Positions 10,740 to 23,279 of a DNA stretch of 64,000 nucleotides are shown piece after piece. The translations under genes and the position numbers were made by a program. Origin of the DNA: Chytridium lagenaria (Eukaryota > Chytridiomycota > Chytridiomycetes > Chytridiales > Chytridiaceae). Every line of letters starts with the position of its first letter. Position 1 is the first letter of the stretch. The DNA is taken from the NCBI GenBank assembly GCA_025449115.1, contig JAHLKC010000077.1, positions 62,001 to 126,000 of the forward strand. Reading direction: 5' to 3'. The notes under the pieces were generated by a model. It had not been told where the DNA came from and made no database searches. It saw only the letters and a list, made by a program, of their open reading frames with translations.

Positions 10740-11927
10740 TTGATGACGGGGGCTTGCTGCTTATAGTTTTTTTTTGTTGTTCTGTGAATGAATGTTGCGT
10801 GTTTTTGTTATTAGATATTTGCGGATATCCATTTCTGACTGTAAATAAAAAAAAAGAGGTTGAACATTTGAACATAATTATAAGCAGTAATAGTGCATGT
10901 GTTATCACCATTGTCGTTGTAAATAGTATATACTTATGATGATGAGTGTATTCATAAGTGATGATGATGATGATGATGAAGAGTGTTGTCAGCTTTATTT
11001 TATATATAGCAACGTTGGTGTATTAAATATTAATAAATATTAGTTATTTATTTATTATTAATTAGGCGCTGTTTGGCGTATATATTCATATATTTCTATT
11101 ATTGAACACAGCTGCGCCTATATCAGTAATTATAAATAATATTAGGTATTATTATATTAGAAGGCTCGCAAGTTTACCGTCATTTCTACTTCATTGTTAT
11201 TTAATTACATATTTATTATTGTTTATCAGATCACAAACAGTTACTCGATTAGGTGGGTAGACAGGTAGAATCGTAGATACATGGGGTAGATAGATATGCA
11301 GGTATCTGTTAGATATCTAAATATCCATCCGAGTATTACAAAAAGCCCATCTCATTCATTGTTTTTATATTTTATTTATTTATTTATTTATTATCAAGAA
11401 AAGAGGGGTGCTTCAGGCTATTTAGTATATAGTAGTTTGTCATTATAACGGTGGCGTTACTGACTGGTATATACCTTCAGGTAAGGATAAATGGCCCACG
11501 ATGATTTATTATTTATTTATTAATTTATTTATTATCCATTGAGTGTTACACGAATTAAGAGTAAATATCATATCCAAAATAGATTTTGTATTTAAATTCA
11601 ATAATTATTAATTAGTAACAAGATCTATTAACCAGTAAAAGTAGTACCTGCTACCAGTAATAACCTCCTCTTCTCTCTCTCTCTCTCTCCCTTTTCTACC
11701 CTATTTGTTTCTTTCTCTCTCCTTCCTTTATCCAATAGAAAAAGGTTATTCTAATTTAATTAATTAATTTTTTATAAAAAAAAAGAAAGCAATAAATAAA
11801 TAATAAATAAATAAATAAATAAATTAAATAGAGTAAATAAGCACTCACACAAAAGAATCCCATTTTCCCACAATCTTCGTTTTTCTTCTCATCGTTCAAC
11901 CCCCCAACCACAACAACACATATTCAA
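10740..11927. other. AT-rich spacer with simple repeats
   Basis: About 1.2 kb is very AT-rich with no coding signal. It holds a TGA/ATG trinucleotide run (10959-10979), TTTA tetranucleotide runs (about 11370-11393 and 11505-11530), a CT run (11671-11689) and a TAAA/ATAA run (about 11791-11828). The last 100 bases turn C/A-rich (CCCCCCAACCACAACAACAC), which looks like the 5' leader of the calmodulin gene. Confidence 0.6.
11671..11689 (+). repeat. CT dinucleotide run
   Basis: An uninterrupted CT repeat sits in the AT-rich spacer about 240 bases before the calmodulin start. Pyrimidine tracts near fungal transcription start sites are common; a promoter role is possible but not shown. Confidence 0.6.
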
Positions 11928-13351
11928 ATGTAACGTACTAGATAGCCATCAAGATTGCTCCTGCGAGGACATCATTGTCCCATCTCGTACAACAACACAC
12001 ACTTTACACATTACCACTCTCTATCTCAACTACCTGTTATCCTCTCTGTTTGTAGTCTGTAGTTTCTTGTTTGTTTTGGTCAATGTCCGTTTGTTGGTGG
12101 TTGAACAAGTTGACAGCAGAAGTAAATGGAGATGGGGGAATCAGTGTCATGTTGATTGCTAGACATGGTTCGTCTCTATTATCACTATCCCTTGATCCTT
12201 CAAGGTTAGTAGGTGCAAGAATAAGGCTGGATGATGGGAGTTGATTGCCGGCATGCTTGGACATACATAGCCCGCGTTGATGTACAAGAGCCTTTACCAA
12301 CCACTCCTTATTTTTTGCATCCTGCAATGTTCTCTCTCTTCTTCTTTTGATGGTTGCTGATGGGCGTTTTTGGGAGATGCAAGCGGCTCTTCACAGGGGT
12401 ATCTCTGAGAATTTTTTTGTCTTTTTTTACATTGTGGTTGGTACATATTCATAGTATGAATGGGTTGCCAACATCGTTGAAATGATGCTGGCTCCTGTGA
12501 ATGTGGCTCCGCGTTTGATGAGACGGACTGCGATCTTTCTTGTTCCTTGTTTGTCTTTGGCCAGGGAATTTTAGGTAAAAAGGGATAGTGATGGAGGGAT
12601 GCTCATGTGCGATGATTGCATCGTACAGACTGCAATCTGGCTTTGCCTTCCTTTTTTAGTCAACAACTTCTCAGCGGCGACCTCCTGTGGTTTTTTTTGC
12701 CTAGCTGCTTTTGCCTGCCGTCAATTCTACTTTGTGTTCCCATTAATTTGTATCTCGGCGATTTTTATTTCAGTTGCAGTCGTTTTTACTATGGTTTAGA
12801 CAGAGGCTCAACAAAAGTTGCTAACCGTTCCTATCCTCATTTCATAACGAAAAAAAACAGGCCGACCAACTTACCGAGGAGCAGATTGTGAGTTTAAGGA
12901 GCGTTCTCCTTGTTCGACAAGGACGCGATGGCACATCACCACCAAGGAGTTGGCACTGTCATGCGTTCCCTCGGCCAGAACCCCACTGAGGCTGAACTCC
13001 AGGACATGATCAACGAGTTGACGCTGACGGCAACGGCACCATTGACTTCCCGAGTTCCTTACATGATGGACGCAAATGAAGACACTGACTCTGAGGAGAG
13101 ATCAAGGAGCTTCAAGGTGTTGACAAGACGGCAACGTTCATCTCTGCTGCGAGCTCCGTCACGTCATGACCAACCTCGGGAGAAGCTCACCGACGAGGAG
13201 GTTGATGAGATGATTAGGGAGGCGGATGTTGACGGTGATGGCAGATCAACTACGAGAGTTCGTTAAGTGATGGTAACTATCTTATAATTTTGGTTTATGT
13301 AATATACCAATATCTAACTTTCCATTTCTCTCATTGTAGATGTCCAAGTAA
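11928..13351 (+). CDS. CMD1: Calmodulin, frame broken by many single-base gaps
   Basis: This is the EF-hand calcium sensor. The likely structure is the start codon alone in exon 1 (ATG 11928-11930, a normal calmodulin arrangement), an intron of about 930 bases ending CAG at 12860, exon 2 (12861 to about 13276), then an intron and MSK plus TAA at 13349-13351. Exon 2 starts with the codons for ADQLTEEQI and carries recognisable codons for all four EF hands (for example [18 protein letters not shown] and [19 protein letters not shown]). Between these intact runs the frame slips again and again. Lining the DNA up with the conserved protein requires about 23 single missing bases, mostly G or C, with no insertions and no clear missense changes. 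The donor after ATG (ATGTAACG) also looks one G short. A decayed pseudogene would show substitutions as well, so a sequence-quality problem is the leading explanation. Identity is certain; functionality cannot be judged. Confidence 0.85.
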
Positions 13352-15001
13352 ACGCCGAGATTAACTGGTTCTTGTCTCCCACTGTTTATCTTGATTACCC
13401 TCTCTCTTCACATCGTCTCTTCTTTTTGTCTACTCGCTTTACCCGTAAATAATGGCATTTGTTGAAAGACTCTGGTTCATGTTTTTTTTTTTGAAAGGTC
13501 TATACTGTGAATTACCGCATTTTGTGACGTTGAATGTCGTGACTCTTGTTCCCCGGTGGGACAATGTGTTCAAGCACTCACTCTTCATCTCTTTGTTGTG
13601 ACTCGCGTATGGGGTTTTTTCTTCTTTCTGACTGCGAAACTGTGCCATGCTCCCTCCCCTTCTTCCTTTCCCTTCCCCACCACCTTTACGGCTTTACCAC
13701 CCTCTTTGTTACTTTGTTTTTTGTCGATCTTTTTCGCTGTCTATTTTTGTTGTGTTTTTTGTTTCGGGTTTATTTTTTTTTGCATCGAGAATAAGACTCT
13801 CATAAACATTTACGTGACTTTATGCGTTGAGTATATAGGTATGCGTTGAGGTATATAGGTCAAGGTAGCTCTGGTTTATACAGGGGGTGTTTTTTTTAAA
13901 GTGTGAAGGGCTTGGATGATGGATGGTTGAAGGCGGCTCATCTCTCTCAACTGTCTAGGTATCAGCCGTCATTGAAGATCTGATTTTGGTTGATTGGTTT
14001 CGCGGTTTATTTGAAATGGGGGTATTATTATTTCATTTATGCGTCATCATCTTTCAACATTAAGGCGCATGGGTATTTGAAGGCGAACTGAATTCAACCG
14101 CCTCGTTTTCATAACTTGACCTTTTCTTCCGGCTGAGACGAATTGACACCGACCATAGTGTCTTTTTTTTTTTTGTCTCTGTCGTATCATGCTGTGGATA
14201 GGGTGAAACGCGAGTGTGGGATTCCGTGGTTGGTTTTCGCAATTCATTCGCATTCTTTTGCGACATCTTTGATGAAGGATAGAAGAAGGCGCGTGGTGAA
14301 ATGAATTCAACATTCTTCAGCATCTCAGGACATTTTCTTGCTACCGCTTTCTTCAACAATAGTCAATGTCGATACACGCCCCGTCTTATACGTTCCAGCG
14401 ATCACGTCCTGTCGTCAATCCTCCGCGTCATTGCTGTGGGTATGGTGGAACCTACCCTCCTTTTTTTCCGTGGGATTGGTTTTCGCCAATGTCGGTACCA
14501 TCCCTATGACGAAGGATAGAAGAAAGGCGCGTGAACAAACATTCTATCTTCATCATCTCAGGACACTTTCTTGCTACCGCTTTCTTCAAACACAACGTCT
14601 GATACACGCCCGTCTTACACGTTCTAGCGATCACGTCCTTAGAAACGTTGACGCCGTACTTGTGTCGTCAATCCTCCGCCGTCATTGCTGTGGATATGGT
14701 TGTATAACCTACTGCGTCTTTTTGAACGAAAGGGGAAACATGTTTTAACCGCACCGTCATTCAATACCTCAAACGCATAATGATCTCTTCAAATCCACAG
14801 GTCAGATTAGTGACTTCAAAAACTCAGTGACACTTCCTTCATAGAACACTGGAAAACAGAGAAATCAAAGTATGATACCATTTTCTCAGTCTCCGTCGTA
14901 AAACAATTGACTAACAAGTAAAGAGGAAAAAGAAACGCACATGGAATGTGTATTTCGGTTTACCAAAAATTCAACCATTCCCTTCTATTGTGGTCAGTTC
15001 T
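13352..15001. other. Spacer between calmodulin and membrane protein genes
   Basis: No convincing gene. Open frames here are short, hydrophobic only because of T-rich composition, and lack domains. The calmodulin 3' UTR occupies the first part. A diverged tandem duplication lies at about 14190-14710. The genes on the two sides converge here. Confidence 0.5.
14190..14710 (+). repeat. Diverged tandem duplication, period about 240-255 bp
   Basis: Two adjacent copies share the ordered blocks TGGTTTTCGC, GAAGGATAGAAG (about 14274 and 14511) with GGCGCGTG, CATCTCAGGACA, TTCTTGCTACCGCTTTCTTC, ATACACGCC, GCGATCACGTCCT and GTCGTCAATCCTCCGC (about 14410 and 14664), then CATTGCTGTGG. The copies differ by many small indels and substitutions. 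They do not match any gene in the window. Confidence 0.75.
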
Positions 15002-17765
15002 TCAGGATACACTTTCCCCGTCCCCGCTCCGTCCCCCACTTTCGGCTGGAAACAACACTTCCTTTAACACAAAATGCCGTCTCAACTCCATCTCCCCAGC
15101 TCCATTATACATCCCAATCAACAACAGCGCGCACATAAACGTCAGCACAACCCAAGCCTATCAAAATAGTTTTAGAACAGGGAGCGTGGACCAAAAAAAT
15201 GACTCACCAGTGTTCCAGTTTTCAGGGTCACACCCCAACGATGAAGAGGAGAGAGCGAGGGTTACAGCGAAAACGAGGAGGTCACGGAAGCGGAGGGAGT
15301 AGGAGGTTGTGAAGAGCATAAAGGTTGTGAGGAAACCACATTGGAAGACGCGATCTTCTGTCGAATCGGTTTCCATTTGGATGCTGGCTTTTCCGAGAAT
15401 GACGCTGGGAAGAGGGTGAGTTTTGTGGGGGGTGGTAAAGGTTAAACTGTAGACTTACATGTGTCCCTGTTATGCCCAATACAAAATAGATTGTTGTGGA
15501 AGTAAAACAACGTTAAAAAATATTGAAAAGGATGCAGGTCAAACCCTCAAAATAACGTACGTAAAACCAAATAACAAACAATATATAACATTGACAAGAG
15601 AAAAACATTAAAAAGGCCAGTTTTACGAGAAGGAAGGACAGTAAAGGGATGTAATATTCTCACCATACACAACAAAGCCCCCGCCATCGCCATCCAAACC
15701 CTCATCCACCCCTTCCCGTCCCTAACCTTCGCCCCCCAAAACGACCCTCCAAGGGCAACAACCCCACAAACAACATAATAACTAATTCGTATATCCCTTA
15801 CTCTCTTTCCAGACTCAAAGCAAAACACGGTGGATTTCTGCGCGTCATCCGGGAAATCGCAATATCTTTTTTTTAAAAGAAACAACAAAAAAAATGTTAA
15901 CAAATAACCAAGCCGAGGATTCATTACGTCACTCCATCCACTATGGCTCGAATGACTTCATTCAAAATCTCTGTCGCAACCGTGCAGCGGAATAAAAAAA
16001 ATCACTTGATCATGCTGCCATGCGAGAAACTCATTCTCAAGCTTCATATCCTGCAATCGTCCCATCTTTTGCAGTTTCCCCCAAACTCGACCCAAAATCC
16101 CAACCTTCCTTGGTTCGGGCTTTAACGACGGTAACTGCACTCGATTGGGTTTCTCCTCCATATTCTTAAAAGGTGACAATGACTCTACTGAATCAGGTGG
16201 TAAAGGCAACCCCCTTAAACTCTCTTTCTCCATCCGTGTACGATACAACTCATCCGTTGATGATGAGCTTACAAGACCCATGGTCTGCATCCGGGCCTGC
16301 GCGATATCGCGCTCGAGAAGGAAGATGTGGCGGAGTCGCAACTCACGTGTGTATACGGCGAAAAGGGTATTGCAAAAACTGGCATCGATTTAACCGTGTG
16401 AAAGTAACTTTGGCTTACCATGTGAGGTAGAGGAAGAGTGGGGTAAGGAAGTTGAGTGGTGATGAAGCTGGGACGTACAAATTGAGTAATGCTGATCATG
16501 GTTAGAAGTTCGTTTGAGAGGATGGGATATACCGTAATTACCGAATATAACCCACACAAGGATACATGAAAGCATAAAAGTTTGCATGCAGTTTAATACG
16601 GAGCCGAGAATAACGATAATCCAGGTATACTAAACCATGTTTCATCAGTTTAGATTTCAAGCATTATAATAAAAGATTAAATAATGAACTGAATAGAGTT
16701 GCCATTCCTACCTGCACGTACGTTTGAAACCCCCTTTTCTCTCCCTACAGTAATCTTTATGTTCAGTAAGAAAGCACTTTTAAGAACCTTCCTCCTCATA
16801 CCTCCATAACCTTTTTGATATCCGCAAACTCACTCAATATCAAGTAATTAAACAGCACAATCACTGATACAAGGTGAATGGCGTAATGTTGATACGAGAC
16901 ATACAGCTTTGATTTCAATTCAGCACATATTTTGATAAGGTTTTATAAATACGAACCTGAAATGTCTTTTTGTACATTCGTGATAACTTGGTCAACACGG
17001 ATGCTGTCAGACATACGGCTATGATGATGCCTTGGCCGAATAAAACTGGTGAGATGTGAGTTGATGCGAATTATGTGGGAAATTTCACCATCTAGCTTCA
17101 TTGTCTTTGAGTAAAGACCGAGGGCAGTAAAGCCGAGGACGACTTGTGGGATGTGCAAAGACACGATATTAATATTTATAAAGTAGAGATTAATTAAAAT
17201 ACAGAGTATCGTAATGCTTAATGTTTAAGCAAGAAAGGGTAAAAATTATACAGTGGAGGGATAAAGGAAAACACGTTCGAATAGAGTTGAATTGTATAAA
17301 AACTCACCCAGTATCACCAGCCACCCCAACTTTTCCAACAACACACTAAACCTCTCATTGTAATACCTCACAAACTCCCTCTCCAACTCCCCATCCTCAT
17401 ATCTCAAAGTCCAAGCACTAACTTTCCGTCCCACAAACACCGGATGTGAGTTATGCTGAAACCCTTCAATAAGCGTCTTTGGCACCCGTTTCGACAACGA
17501 CTTCATCAACGCCGTCCCTGTGCGTGATAGACCCGTGCTCTCTTGGGTCAATCCTGTGAGGTCGATTAACGAGCTGGCGGTCGATGAGGATTGTTGTTCG
17601 GTTATCGCTGGAGGGCGAGGCGATCCGTTGAGACGGTGGTGACATGATCGTTGATGGAGACTCGACGTGTAGGGTCTTTGTTGGAGGGTCGACGGAGGGG
17701 GATGTAGAAGGTGATAGGGAGTCTGAAAGGTTTAAGGAAACCCTCCGTGGGGGTGTTGAGGTCAT
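15002..17765 (-). CDS. Multi-pass membrane protein with two six-helix units
   Basis: The family is not recognised. It starts at 17765 (MTSTPPRRVSLNLSD) with a Ser/Pro-rich cytosolic N-terminus, then one single-base slip near 17580. Next comes ELEREFVRYYNERF leading into helix 1 (LEKLGWLVILG spliced to VVLGFTALGLYS). Further helices are LFGQGIIIAVCLTASVLT, YAIHLVSVIVLFNYLIL, WIIVILGSVLNCMQTFML with CILVWVIFG, NFLTPLFLYLTW and FCNTLFAVYT. This unit ends RELRLRHIFLLERDIAQARM and a linker (16300-16020). A second set of helices follows (YYVVCGVVALGGSFWG, VWMAMAGALLCM, FLTTFMLFTTSYSLRF, DLLVFAVTLALSSSSLG, AWVVLTFMCALLLIGMY). It ends with the similar ELRRHFVLKEVLF and a short tail (stop 15002-15004). 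The layout recalls the membrane halves of class III cyclases or of sensor proteins, but no catalytic domain is present. Exon borders in 15400-15930 are uncertain. Confidence 0.55.
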
Positions 17766-18022
17766 TGATGAAGTCCTTTAATTGTGCATGTATGCAGATA
17801 GATGTGGCGCTGTTGATCTTGGTCGGGGGGTTGCCATTCGAAGATTTACGCGAGATTTGATTTTTTTTCGTTTAGCTCGTGTGCTGACACGTCGACGCGT
17901 TGGATAATAATATTTTTCCGAGGAGGTGAAGGAGTTTTGGGAGATGTCTCATCAATTCTTATGTCGTCATCGTTTTGCGTGGTAAAGAAGAGTTTTTTTC
18001 CCTGCGTTCTGTAAAATATAAG

Positions 18023-21000
18023 ATGGAGTTGGGTGATGAGGATATCGATGTTGTCCGTGAACAGCAGGAATCCCCACCAACACAGCCGTGGCATTCATCA
18101 GCAACTCTGTATGAGGAGCCTGATACAGGTGAATAACGAAGCCTTCATCTTTAGAAGTAGTCGCTAATATTCAATCTGAAAGACGCACCATTGCCAGGTT
18201 CTCTCAGCATCGATGAATGGTATTCAAAGGTTATACCTAGATACGTCGATTTAATCGGTGACTTTGGTGGGAAGGAGTTGTTTATTGTGGAAGGGGATTC
18301 TTTATTGCATCACTTGTTCCCATCGCTTCACCTTACATCGACCCTTCATCTCTTCCACATCCTCGAGACGTTTTTGTTGAGTTTGCATAATCGAAATGCA
18401 CGATATGAACTTGTTTCTTGATGTTATCGAAGCGCCGTCGACGAGGTACAAGCTTTTAAGGAATTGGCTATAAATGGTTGGATGGACGGGTCGGAGTGAG
18501 GAGATTTTCGGGTTGGAGGGTTAGAGTGGGGAAGACGTTAATGAACATAAACCAGTGTTCGCGTGTGGGGATAAAGGTGGCTCTGAAGCAATTGGCAAAC
18601 CATGAAGTTTACTGAATTCGTTTTTTCACCACTGAGTGGATGCCTTGAAGCGACGTCTGTGAATTCGAGTCAACGGACTGGTTACCAAGAGAGCACAAAA
18701 GGTTGTGATTATTCGTTAGATTCATGTTACTGAAATTTACTAGTATCCAATTCCCTACACCCATAGATCATCTTTGGAAACACTTTATGTCTCATGCCTG
18801 CGTCGAAACGTCCAGCGTTGCTTATTCCCGACCTTCAATTCATTGACAATCAATTATGGCGTTCGTCTTTGACCGCTCCGTCATCTCCGCAACCCCATCA
18901 ATCTCCCAAAATCCCAAGATTTGGCACCTTAACTGATCATCGTTCCTAAAAGCTTAACTCGCGCATCACTCTACCACGCTTTCCGATAGACCTTCTTGAC
19001 ACCGAAATTGACTCTGTCACAAACGTTCTTGTCCAAATTTCATCTTGCATGGATCCCTCCTCACCCTTCTCCCCATTCATACCGCGCCATCCGTATACCT
19101 CTCTACCGTTGGGTTGCGAGACCGTTGGATGAATCTTGAATGTTTCTATGAGAAGGTGGTTGGCGCTTTGAAAGCGGTTTGGTGGTTTGGATTGTTGATG
19201 AAAGGATGTTCGTATCTTTTTACCGGTGTTGAAGGGGAGGGAGTGCCTAAAGAGTTTCATGTATTGAGAATGATGGAAGCAACTTTCTGATCAAAAGCCT
19301 TTGGAGGGCTTTTACCGATACTGAAGAGTCTCGGATGTCTAGCCGAGAACATTGTCATAGGACCCTTAAATGGACCCCAGAGATAACGGCAATGATGTCA
19401 ACTCCTTTGACACGTATAGACGCCGACGATCCTGACCCAACTGCCTCTCCTGCACTCCTTTCAATCCATAGCCCTTTTCTTACCCCATACATGTCCACTC
19501 TCCCGTCAAGCAATACTCCGTCGCTACCATCGACGACCACAACTGACTTCACCCTGTATATCCCTCGCGAACTTGCAAACGACAAACCCGTCGACGCTCG
19601 ATTTCACCAACTTTATATCTCCTTTGTGCAATCGTACGCGTCCTCCCTTACTGGCGTCAAAGGACTTTACAACGCCCCTATCATCGTGAAACAGCCTCAA
19701 CCCAGCCCGTCACCCGCCCCATCAACTCGTCGCGCACAGCAGATCCGTGAATCGATAAAACAAGAGCAACGCTTAAAAGAACTAAAGGATAAATGGGCCG
19801 GGTTCTTTAAGGTTTTAGGGGAGATGGCGTCTTTACGAGATTGGCTGTCACGCGTGAACCATGTTACGATGTTTCTGAAGAAATTGGATGGAGATGGATT
19901 TGGAGAGGTGATGCTTGCGGCGAGGTGGTTGAGGTTGCGGATTACTTGGAGTGTTTGGTGTACGGGAATGGGGAATATGGAGGTTGCTGTGATGGTTGTT
20001 GAGGAGGTGAAGTGTATTGTGAGGGAGTTGATGGAGTGGGTTGGCGGCGAGATGTGGAAGGATATTAGGAAAGTGATGAAGGTGTTGGGGTTCGATGAAG
20101 ATTTATTGAAACGAAAGGTCTTTGAGGTTTCTCAAGTGCAAGTAGTTGGGAAAGAGCACACGGGGAAGGTGCCAAAAAAAGGGACGAAGAAGGCACAAAT
20201 GATGCATGTTGAGCGGAAAGATATTGAGGTGAAATGTCTCTCAGATCAAGACCGTGAGAGAGCATTCCCGAGGCTTATGTTCCCGGATTCTTCGGAGCCA
20301 AAGAAAAAATTCTACGTGAACACCTCACTTTACGCATTCCAACTGAAATACATGGGTTCCCTGATGGATCATGCCCGTCTCGCCGAAGCTCAACGTGACG
20401 AACGCGTTCCTTTTATACCAGACGGCTGGCAACGTAGACTTCTCGACATTATTGACCGCAAGGAAAGCGCTTTGATTTGCGCTCCAACGTCATCTGGGAA
20501 AACCTACCTTGCGTACTATGCTATGAAGCAGATTCTGGAGTCGAATGATGATGATATCGTGGTTTACATCGCCCCACCAAAGCCCTCGTTAATCAAGTTG
20601 CTGCTGAAGTTTATGCGAGGTTCAAGAAAACCTACAAAAGTGGTAAAAGCGTTTGGGGAATTTGGACGCGTGATTACCAACACGCGGCCATGAACTGTCA
20701 AGTTTTGGTGACAGTCCCGGCCATTGCAGAGATATTGATGTTGTCTCCCGCTCATATTGGGTGGTCGAGGCGTGTTAAGAGGATGATATTTGATGAGGTT
20801 CATTGTATTGGGAATATGGAGGATGGAAGGATTTGGGAGCACTTGCTATTGGCGTGTCAATGCCCGGTACTTTGTCTTTCAGCAACCATTGGGAATGCGG
20901 AAGGTTTATTTGGGTGGTTACAGAATGCACAGGGAAGCCAGGGGATACCGGTTCATCTTGTCAAGTCGGAGCATCGGTACGCAAGTCTCACAAAATTCGT

Positions 21001-23279
21001 GTATATGCCTGACGTGGACGATAAAGGGCTATTAGTCAAACCGGTTAAAGTTGTGGCGGGGCCTAAGATAATGCCGGTTCTTGAAGGGGCGTCGGTGGAG
21101 AGTAAAAGGGATGAGAAATTTCAGCATGCTCATCCTTGGTGCTGGTTTTCGGAAAAGATGGTGGTGGAGGGAATACCAATGAATTCACGGTTGTCGGCTG
21201 CAGAGTGCTATGAGGTCTACAAGGTTGTCAGAAAATGTTTTAAAGATTCTGAATGGACAAAGAAGGCATCCCCGGAAGGATTCTTTGGGGACAGGGCGTT
21301 TCTTGATAGCAAAGATCTGTTGGAGTACGAAGTTCACTTGAGAACCGTTCTTTGCGGGTTGTTGAAGGAAAATAGGGACGCGTGGGAGAAGATTTCCCAA
21401 AAACTTCGCCGTGGGCTTCCGGAAAAGATTGAAGAGCTTTCCAACAAGTGCGAGCTTGATATAGTAGAGAAAGACTTTCTCATGGAATCGATTGCTCCGA
21501 TCCTTTGCGATATGTCGGAAAAAAATATGCTTCCGGCCATCGTTTTTCACTTGGATCGGTATCGATGCGAGACTTTTGCTCTCAAATTGGTTACATTTTT
21601 GAAAGACGGGGAGAATCGACGCCGCGAAACGGATGCTACGTTCCAAAACCGTAAAGCGGAGTCGATTACGCGTCGAGAAAAATTAGAAAAGCAGTTAAAG
21701 TCCATGTCGATAAAGGATTTAGAGAGTGACAAGGCGGAAGAGATACGGCATGAGTTGTCGGAGTTGTTTGATTGGGAACAACAGGATAGGAGTTTTTCGT
21801 TTGCGGGAAAAGTGATATAGACCCTCGTCTTCTGGCGGCTTTGTTAGAGAAACTTCCTCCACGTTTAGGGTTCCTCGTGGAGGCGCTGGGACGTGGAATT
21901 GGAGTCCACCATGCACTCCCAAGGAAATATTTGGGAGCAGTTGAAACTTTGATGCGGTCGGGGTACCTCCGTGTGGTGATTGGCACAGGGACGATGGCGC
22001 TGGGTATCAATATGCCTTGCAAGTCGACCGTTTTTGCGGGGGATAGTATTTTTTTGACGTCTTTGATGTTTCAGCAGATGTCGGGGCGAGCTGGGAGAAG
22101 AGGGTTTGATTTGCAAGGGAATGTGGTGTTTTTTGGCGTGCCGTTGGCCAAGATTGGGAGGCTGATGACGGCAGAATTGCCCGCTATTACGGGACACTTT
22201 CCTTTAACTACAACATTGTGCCTGAGGATATTTTTATTGGCGAGTGCTGTGGATGGAGAGGGAAGGGAGGTGATTAAGTCTAGAAAAAGGATGGACGACG
22301 AAGCTGATATGGAGTACGTTAAGAGAGTACTTAAGGGATTGCTGTCGGACTCGTTACTCTGCTGGGAAGGACATGCCTGGGTGATCAAATTAAACATCAT
22401 CTTCGCTTTTCTGTTGAATATCTTCGCCGTCAAAGCCTTGTTGATGAGCAAGGTCGTCTTATTGATCTCGCCGGCCTCGTGGTGCATCTTTTCTATACCG
22501 AACCGGCAAATTTAGCATTCGTAGAGCTTTATCGTGCAGGAGTCTTCCACAAAATCTGCGTTGTTGGACAGAGCAAGGAAACGGTGATTCGAAATCTTGC
22601 CTCGGTGCTCTGCTATATATTCAAGCCGTTGATTGTGCGAAGGTTGCCGCCCTCTGGAAATACACGCCCGCCTCGTAAGATCATGCTTGATCCAATGCCT
22701 GATTATCTCTATGCGGTGTTGAGCGAGCATAACAAACATGTTTGGCGCTTTACAGCACATACTGTAAGCTCATTGGTGAAAGCGAGTCGGCCGTTGGGGA
22801 ACCTGTAAAGCTTCCTTTGAGCGGGGTTGAGTTTTCGGATCCCCTTGAACCTCCGCATTCTTGGATTCCTAAACTACTTCCTCTCACTACCTATCGCGCC
22901 GGTCTCCGTTTTCCGCTTTGTCTGGTCGTGGTGACCATTTTGACAATGTGCATGACTTGACTACGTATCTTCATCCTTCTATTTATCTCAACGCCACCAC
23001 GATTCCAATGCTGTCCATTAAGCATGGCAGAGAAGGACGGTTGAATTCATACCTCCTTGACTTTTTAAGGCATGGGCAAATTAAGGCGCTGGAGAGAGAT
23101 AATCGAATCAAGCCAGGGGATTCTTGGGCCATGTTGAAGGATTTTATGTTGACTTTAAATTCCATTGTGTTTGCTTTGGAAAGAAAGGGGGATGAGTATT
23201 TGGAGACTTGAATGTGAGGGAAGGCTTTCGGGATTTGAGGGATGCATTTAATGCCAAATTCCGCGGGATCACAGCATAG
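18023..23279 (+). CDS. DDX60-type Ski2-like RNA helicase
   Basis: This is a large superfamily-2 helicase of the DDX60 group; animal members aid antiviral RNA sensing, and fungal members are uncharacterised. Exon 1 (18023 to about 18131, MELGDEDIDVVRE) splices to GSLSIDEWYSKVIPRYV and the family's N-terminal GKELFIVEGDSLLHH. From 18420 to 19335 the frame is broken repeatedly and only pieces can be read. From 19335 the order is: VPFIPDGWQRRLLDIIDR, Walker A APTSSGKT (near 20490), TRDY, CQVLVTVPA, FDEVHCIG (DEVH box, near 20790), LSATIGN, a long insert, then GIGVHHALPRKY, TMALGINMP, QMSGRAGRRGFD (near 22080), VVHLFYTEPANLAF and RDLRDAFNAKFRG at the end. Single-base slips occur near 20575, 21812, 22383, 22765, 22900 and 23207, each consistent with one missing base. 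About 1,700 residues matches the family. The true stop is TAG at 23277-23279, after the last slip. Confidence 0.85.

Noticed and set aside
17846..18094. Minus-strand ORF as first exon of the membrane protein gene
   Set aside because: The same DNA encodes exon 1 of the DDX60-type gene on the plus strand (MELGDEDIDVVRE), which splices cleanly. The minus gene has its own good start at 17765.
4538..23279. Programmed ribosomal frameshifting to explain the slips
   Set aside because: Slips occur at unrelated sequences in many genes without a shared slippery motif, and all restore conserved sequence by adding one base.
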